A DNA stretch of 34,702 nucleotides from a virus: the IMG/VR virus record IMGVR_UViG_3300020187_000106, positions 1 to 34,702 of that record. The stretch is one strand, 5' to 3'. A program made the translations under genes and the position numbers. Under the pieces are notes generated by a model. That model saw only the letters and a program-made list of their open reading frames with translations. It was not told the DNA's origin and did not search any database. Position 1 is the first letter of the stretch; each line of letters begins with the position of its first letter. Shown in pieces: positions 30,812 through 34,702 of the stretch.

Positions 30812-32362
30812 TTACTGTCTGTCGTTTTCTTTAAACTCAAATACGGCACTATCAAGTACAAAACTTGAGCTAGTGCTATTGTCTTCAATACGTAAAGCTA
30901 TGGTATTACCAGAGCCTATTAGGTTTTGGGTAAATGTCTGTGTAAATGCTTTACCAAATACTGCAGATCCATAGAGGGATGTTACATCACCGTAGACACC
31001 AGCTACACCTGAAGTTGATGTCATGTTGAACGTTGGTGGTTGTATCTTAACAGGACTAGCCTGATTATACTTCACAGAACCTACGATGTCAATAGTGCCT
31101 AGAGGCTTAATGTACAAATCTAGCTTATAAAAAGTTTTACGTTTCTGTGGATCTGCTATAGGCATATAAGGAGTTTCAAATACTGCGTCTATATTTGCAC
31201 CATCCCGACTTGTACCATTTTCCATTTGATAAATGTAACCATCATTATTGGCAAACAGTACTAATTCTGTATTGTCTATTATCTTAGAGTCACCAGAGTA
31301 TACCTTAAAGCCTTGTAACTCAGCCCATTGTAACCCTTGACCACCCTGATCTAAGAATTTAGTGCCTAGTACACCCTTAGAAGTAGCTACCTTATCTGCA
31401 CTAACATAACTAAAGAAACGATACTGTGCTTTTTCCCGAACATTAAGTGCTTGATACGTTTGTGTAGAGTCTAGTAGTTTTTTAACAGTAGGTCTAATAT
31501 TTTTAGAAGAAACATCTAATCCAAAGTCACCGATATTAGCAGTAGAACTGATGGTACGTAAACCATCTGGTGCCAAAAACATTACATCACCACCAATTTC
31601 TTTGATGGTATCTGCACCAATACAACCTAGTTCTTCTGTTATAGGACTAAGCCTAAAGTCTGCAGATGTAGTACCCGACAGATTAAATATCTTATCTTCA
31701 CAAAAAATAATTAGGTTGTCCCTAAAAACTTTTAGTCCTGTAATAGTAGAGTTTAAACCAATTGAACCTGCACCATTAGCAGGGTCAAAATCAGAATCTG
31801 TGTATGGTGCCGTAAACACAAGCTCAGTACCTACGCCAAAGAATAGAGTACTTTTAAATGCCTCAACTACCGAGGCACCCTCTACGGCTGTAGCACCCGT
31901 TCCTGAGCCTGTAATGTAGCTCATAGTGTCTGTGCTATTGGTGTAGTATGCGGGGTAGTTAACACCGTCTACAAATACTATTTTATAAGCATTGTCGTAC
32001 TTATAGTCTGCATGTCTTGCTTTAGTGAAAGCAGGGTTTGCCGCAGTAGCTAGAGATGTCCATGATGGTACACTATCTATAGCATCTAGTAGGTAGTACA
32101 CACCACTTCTTGCTGCAATAACTTTCTGGCGACTACTCTCACCTACAACACAAACCGTTTGAACAACCCCAGAGCCAGTAAGTTCCGTAGATGCAAACTT
32201 AGAATAGCCTAGTACTTTCTTATAACCACCGTCTAAAGAAGGTTCAAAGTTACGAAGTACAGAAGCCGTACCAACACCATTGACACCTTGTTGCAGAGGA
32301 CTCAAGTTAGTAACAAGGCCTCCAGATAAAGGTACAAGAAAAGTTTGCCACTGTGTAGCCAT
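30812..32362 (-). CDS. tail tubular protein B-like (516 aa)
   Basis: The N-terminal F-L-V-P-L-S-G-G-L-V-T-N followed by L-R-N-F-E-P-S-L-D-G-G-Y is the marine podovirus tail tubular B/nozzle signature. The rest is beta-rich. It forms the tail tube with tail tubular A, encoded immediately upstream. At 516 aa it is shorter than T7 gp12 (794 aa), as usual for marine relatives. AAGG precedes the ATG. Confidence 0.78.
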   Translation of the reverse strand: MATQWQTFLVPLSGGLVTNLSPLQQGVNGVGTASVLRNFEPSLDGGYKKVLGYSKFASTELTGSGVVQTVCVVGESSRQKVIAARSGVYYLLDAIDSVPSWTSLATAANPAFTKARHADYKYDNAYKIVFVDGVNYPAYYTNSTDTMSYITGSGTGATAVEGASVVEAFKSTLFFGVGTELVFTAPYTDSDFDPANGAGSIGLNSTITGLKVFRDNLIIFCEDKIFNLSGTTSADFRLSPITEELGCIGADTIKEIGGDVMFLAPDGLRTISSTANIGDFGLDVSSKNIRPTVKKLLDSTQTYQALNVREKAQYRFFSYVSADKVATSKGVLGTKFLDQGGQGLQWAELQGFKVYSGDSKIIDNTELVLFANNDGYIYQMENGTSRDGANIDAVFETPYMPIADPQKRKTFYKLDLYIKPLGTIDIVGSVKYNQASPVKIQPPTFNMTSTSGVAGVYGDVTSLYGSAVFGKAFTQTFTQNLIGSGNTIALRIEDNSTSSSFVLDSAVFEFKENDRQ

Positions 32363-32365
32363 GTT

Positions 32366-33079
32366 TTATACCTTTGCGATATTTACGTTGTTTACGTTTT
32401 TAACAGTTGAACGAACATAGTCATACCTGTTAATGTATAGACTACGCATTTGTTTAATACCCATAGCAAGTTTTTGCTCAGACAATTGTGCAGCCTGTAG
32501 ATCTCCACGAAATGTGTAGGCATAGTACATTGCACCATCTACAATAATGTGCTTAAACTCTTGTGGAATACTTGGTACATCGTCTTGCAACTCTAGGTCT
32601 ACAGGATTACGGTAGTATTCATACACAAGTTCATATGCATTATTAGGTGTAGGTACAGTAATAAATTCTTGGCTTGGTGTACGTACAATGTAACGAGGAA
32701 CACCTTGCATATTGTCAGATGTATTGTACTCATAGTCTACATACTTATCTAAGTACTCTTGATATGCCAAGTTTTTTAACTTAGTAGTAGCTACGTTTAA
32801 TGTATCGTTACGTTTAATACGAAAGCTATCCATATTAATTGTTTTTACATCATAGGGGTAGCCGTATCGTGTAGTACCTGCAGTAAGAATATCTTCTTCT
32901 TCTACATGGTTCCAAGGCCACTCAAACTCTTCGTGGTTAATATGCCGAATAGAACTATTAACAGCATCTTTAGCTGTACTGTAGTATCCTGTAGCTGCAG
33001 CAAAGTTGGAAGTAGTAAGCTCTACTTCATTCAATCTACGGTTTACTTCGTTTACTAGACCTAAAAAATTATATGCCAT
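32366..33079 (-). CDS. tail tubular protein A-like (237 aa)
   Basis: The N-terminal F-L-G-L-V-N-E-V-N-R-R-L-N-E and the helix-strand pattern match tail tubular protein A (T7 gp11-type) of marine podoviruses. It sits at the portal and recruits tail tubular B. The stop of the upstream gene overlaps its ATG by 1 nt. Later residues contain several Tyr-rich strands (YEYYRNPVDL). Confidence 0.78.
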   Translation of the reverse strand: MAYNFLGLVNEVNRRLNEVELTTSNFAAATGYYSTAKDAVNSSIRHINHEEFEWPWNHVEEEDILTAGTTRYGYPYDVKTINMDSFRIKRNDTLNVATTKLKNLAYQEYLDKYVDYEYNTSDNMQGVPRYIVRTPSQEFITVPTPNNAYELVYEYYRNPVDLELQDDVPSIPQEFKHIIVDGAMYYAYTFRGDLQAAQLSEQKLAMGIKQMRSLYINRYDYVRSTVKNVNNVNIAKV

Positions 33080-33399
33080 TATTTATCCCTCACACGTAGT
33101 CGAATGCTTCTTTCTACCACTAAAGAATTACTGTCGGTTATTTTACAGTAGAATAAATAGTTAGTATTATTTACACCACCAGCTATATTTGCTGTAGCCA
33201 CAGTGCTTGTATTAGTTGCTGCAATAAGTTGAATATTATTTACAGCACTTCCACCGGGTGTTAGTAATGTTTTAGTTCCATCTGAATCTTCGATATACCA
33301 AGTAACAGAAACAATTGTTGCTTCCCCTAGAAAACGAGACCAATCTACACTGTAGTCTAAGGTTTCATCTGGGTCTTTGTTAGGCCATTTTAATGACAT
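33079..33399 (-). CDS. small fibre-tail adaptor-like protein (106 aa)
   Basis: It opens with L-K-W-P-N-K-D-P-D-E-T-L-D-Y-S-V-D-W (3-20), a conserved start of small beta-sandwich adaptor proteins of phage tails. The remainder is Ig-like strands ending in R-L-R-V-R-D. Its position between a repeat-rich tail protein and tail tubular A suits an adaptor between tube and fibre; the role is inferred. AAAGGAA lies 7 nt before the ATG. Confidence 0.7.
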   Translation of the reverse strand: MSLKWPNKDPDETLDYSVDWSRFLGEATIVSVTWYIEDSDGTKTLLTPGGSAVNNIQLIAATNTSTVATANIAGGVNNTNYLFYCKITDSNSLVVERSIRLRVRDK

Positions 33400-33410
33400 T
33401 ATAAATTCCT

Positions 33411-34702
33411 TTAAGCTGCTACGTAAGCTTTTCTACTGTTGCTCAGAGCTTCTATGTAGACAGTCCTACTTTGCTCTTCCTCTACATATACGGTTCGACT
33501 ACCAGATTGTGCCTCTACGTACACTGTTCTACTCTGACTTTCTTTTACATATGAAGTTTTAGTAGAAAGTAACTCCCGTAAATATACCGTTCTATTTCTG
33601 CTGTAATTTTCTTTTATAGCTTCAAAATCGAATACAACACCACTAGCAATAAGGTTGCTTGTATCTATATTTCCAGACACACCATCAATAGTAACGGCTC
33701 TAGAAACTTTAAATCCTACCTCACCTACACTAGTTGTAGCTGCAACACTATCTAAATTTACCTGTGCTCCTATCTTAACTACTACTGTATTTACAATAGT
33801 GTTAGCAGTAACACCGTTTAAACTTACATTACTTTCAGAACTAGTAGCTAGTGTTCCTATAAAAGAAGTAATAGCATCTAAAGTTATATTAATAGTAGCT
33901 TGAGTAGATACACTTAAACTACCTATAGCCCCTGTAGCTTGTGTACCCGTAACTAATACTTCTGTTACAGGAGAACCTGTATCTATCTCTACAATACCTA
34001 GTTCTGCGTTAGCACTTACCCCAGTTACTGTAGTAGTAGAATCAGAAGAGACATTTACAGAATTTACTGTTGTAATTCCTGCAACACCTGTTAAAGAAGT
34101 ATTAGAACTTCCCGTAATGCTAGGTGCTGTAACTTCTGTATTACCAACTATACCTACAACATTAGTAGAAGAGTTAGCAGAAACACTTACAGTATTAGCT
34201 TGTCCTGTGCCAGATACCCCTGCAATACTTGTAAAAGCCTTACCTGAGATACCTACAGTATTAACTTGTCCTGCAGCACTTACACCAGTAGTTCCTGTAG
34301 AAGCTTTACCTGAGATACTTGGTGTGCCAACGGCACTTACGCCAGATACACCCGTAACATTAACAACAACACTAACTGCAAAATTTAAATTAAGATTACC
34401 AAGCACAAGTGTCTGGCGACCAGTATCCCCGGTGTTAGTGGTTAAAGTTGTAGTAGAGTCTCCAACTTCGTAAAAAGTTGCGTTTAACTCTACGCCATCT
34501 GTCCCTGTAAACCTTTCGGTAAAATCTCCGTTTGGAGTTACGTCTATTCCCCCATTAGACCCCCCTGCGTAAACAAGCATGAGAGGCAGAGTACCCGCAG
34601 AGGGCGTAGCATTTAGGCTAATGGCGGTATTGTCCGAAGCCGCATCCGTGCCAGTTACCGATCCAAGTGATGTTATCGTTGCGTCTGGCGTAAGAGAAAA
34701 AG
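33411..34702 (-). CDS. repeat-rich tail/fibre protein, 5'-truncated by the window edge (429+ aa)
   Basis: The frame stays open to the right edge, so the ATG at 34580 is internal and the true start lies outside. The in-frame extension beyond it reads naturally (TSLGSVTGTDAASDNTAIS). The main part is a Ser/Thr/Gly/Val-rich beta repeat with G-V-S-G/A-x(3)-G units. The last ~60 residues contain about six R-T-V-Y-V-E-type repeats with ~11-residue spacing. Such repeats suit an elongated virion fibre. Confidence 0.75.
   Translation of the reverse strand, partial: FSLTPDATITSLGSVTGTDAASDNTAISLNATPSAGTLPLMLVYAGGSNGGIDVTPNGDFTERFTGTDGVELNATFYEVGDSTTTLTTNTGDTGRQTLVLGNLNLNFAVSVVVNVTGVSGVSAVGTPSISGKASTGTTGVSAAGQVNTVGISGKAFTSIAGVSGTGQANTVSVSANSSTNVVGIVGNTEVTAPSITGSSNTSLTGVAGITTVNSVNVSSDSTTTVTGVSANAELGIVEIDTGSPVTEVLVTGTQATGAIGSLSVSTQATINITLDAITSFIGTLATSSESNVSLNGVTANTIVNTVVVKIGAQVNLDSVAATTSVGEVGFKVSRAVTIDGVSGNIDTSNLIASGVVFDFEAIKENYSRNRTVYLRELLSTKTSYVKESQSRTVYVEAQSGSRTVYVEEEQSRTVYIEALSNSRKAYVAA
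33414..33600 (-). repeat. tandem RTVYV-type peptide repeat
   Basis: The C-terminus of the tail protein contains units R-T-V-Y-L-R, K-T-S-Y-V-K, R-T-V-Y-V-E (twice), R-T-V-Y-I-E and R-K-A-Y-V-A, separated by 8-12 residues. The DNA repeats are degenerate, so selection is on protein. Confidence 0.75.

Noticed and set aside
33411-34580. Repetitive - strand tail gene considered as a CRISPR-like or tandem DNA repeat
   Set aside because: The repeats are degenerate at DNA level and in frame, so they are protein repeats. No regular direct repeat plus spacer pattern exists.

Overview
The window is most of one arm of a marine podovirus genome. Several features support this. There is a compact early/replication module on the + strand (1-19356) and a convergent structural module on the - strand (34702-19387), with a bidirectional terminator between them. 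The replication set resembles SIO1/HMO-2011-type phages of marine Alphaproteobacteria: Toprim primase, DnaB-like helicase, ThyX, family-A DNA polymerase, T7-type endonuclease I, cobalamin-dependent ribonucleotide reductase, glutaredoxin, PhoH and MazG. The best lineage marker is a DnaJ-type double CxxCxGxG zinc module inside the polymerase, a feature known from SAR116 phage HMO-2011. The host is inferred, not seen. No terminase, portal or capsid gene is in the window; they presumably lie to the right.

Region by region. 1-287 is a non-coding leader with an 81-nt, almost continuous hairpin (190-270). 288-4335 is an accessory early region of small, tightly packed genes, many translationally coupled and several only 37-55 codons long. 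It carries a family of 14-bp palindromes, GTCCAAYGTTGGAC, placed between genes and also inside them. It also encodes an HhH-GPD-like protein, an HTH-like protein and a SleB-type cell-wall hydrolase. 4417-6329 has a DUF932 protein and a tyrosine integrase whose first catalytic histidine is replaced by Met. 6365-14770 is the replication core: primase, helicase, ThyX, DUF3310, PolA, SSB-like protein, Cas4-like Fe-S exonuclease and endonuclease I. 15137-19356 is the nucleotide and host-takeover set: class II RNR, DUF1289, glutaredoxin, a PD-(D/E)XK-like protein, PhoH, an Rmf-like small protein and MazG.

The - strand arm, read leftwards from the right edge, holds a repeat-rich tail protein that runs off the window, a small fibre-tail adaptor-like protein, tail tubular proteins A and B, a fibre-like protein, a propeller-like protein, a tail-assembly-chaperone-like protein, and then large internal/ejection-type proteins (921, 417 and 1290 aa) with two small companions.

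Together the early genes would make dNTPs (RNR recharged by glutaredoxin, ThyX for dTMP, MazG for nucleotide housekeeping), copy DNA (primase, helicase, PolA, SSB), and process or degrade DNA (exonuclease, endonuclease I). An integrase in this otherwise lytic-looking gene set suggests a temperate or recently temperate phage. No phage RNA polymerase is visible in the window, so transcription probably depends on the host enzyme.
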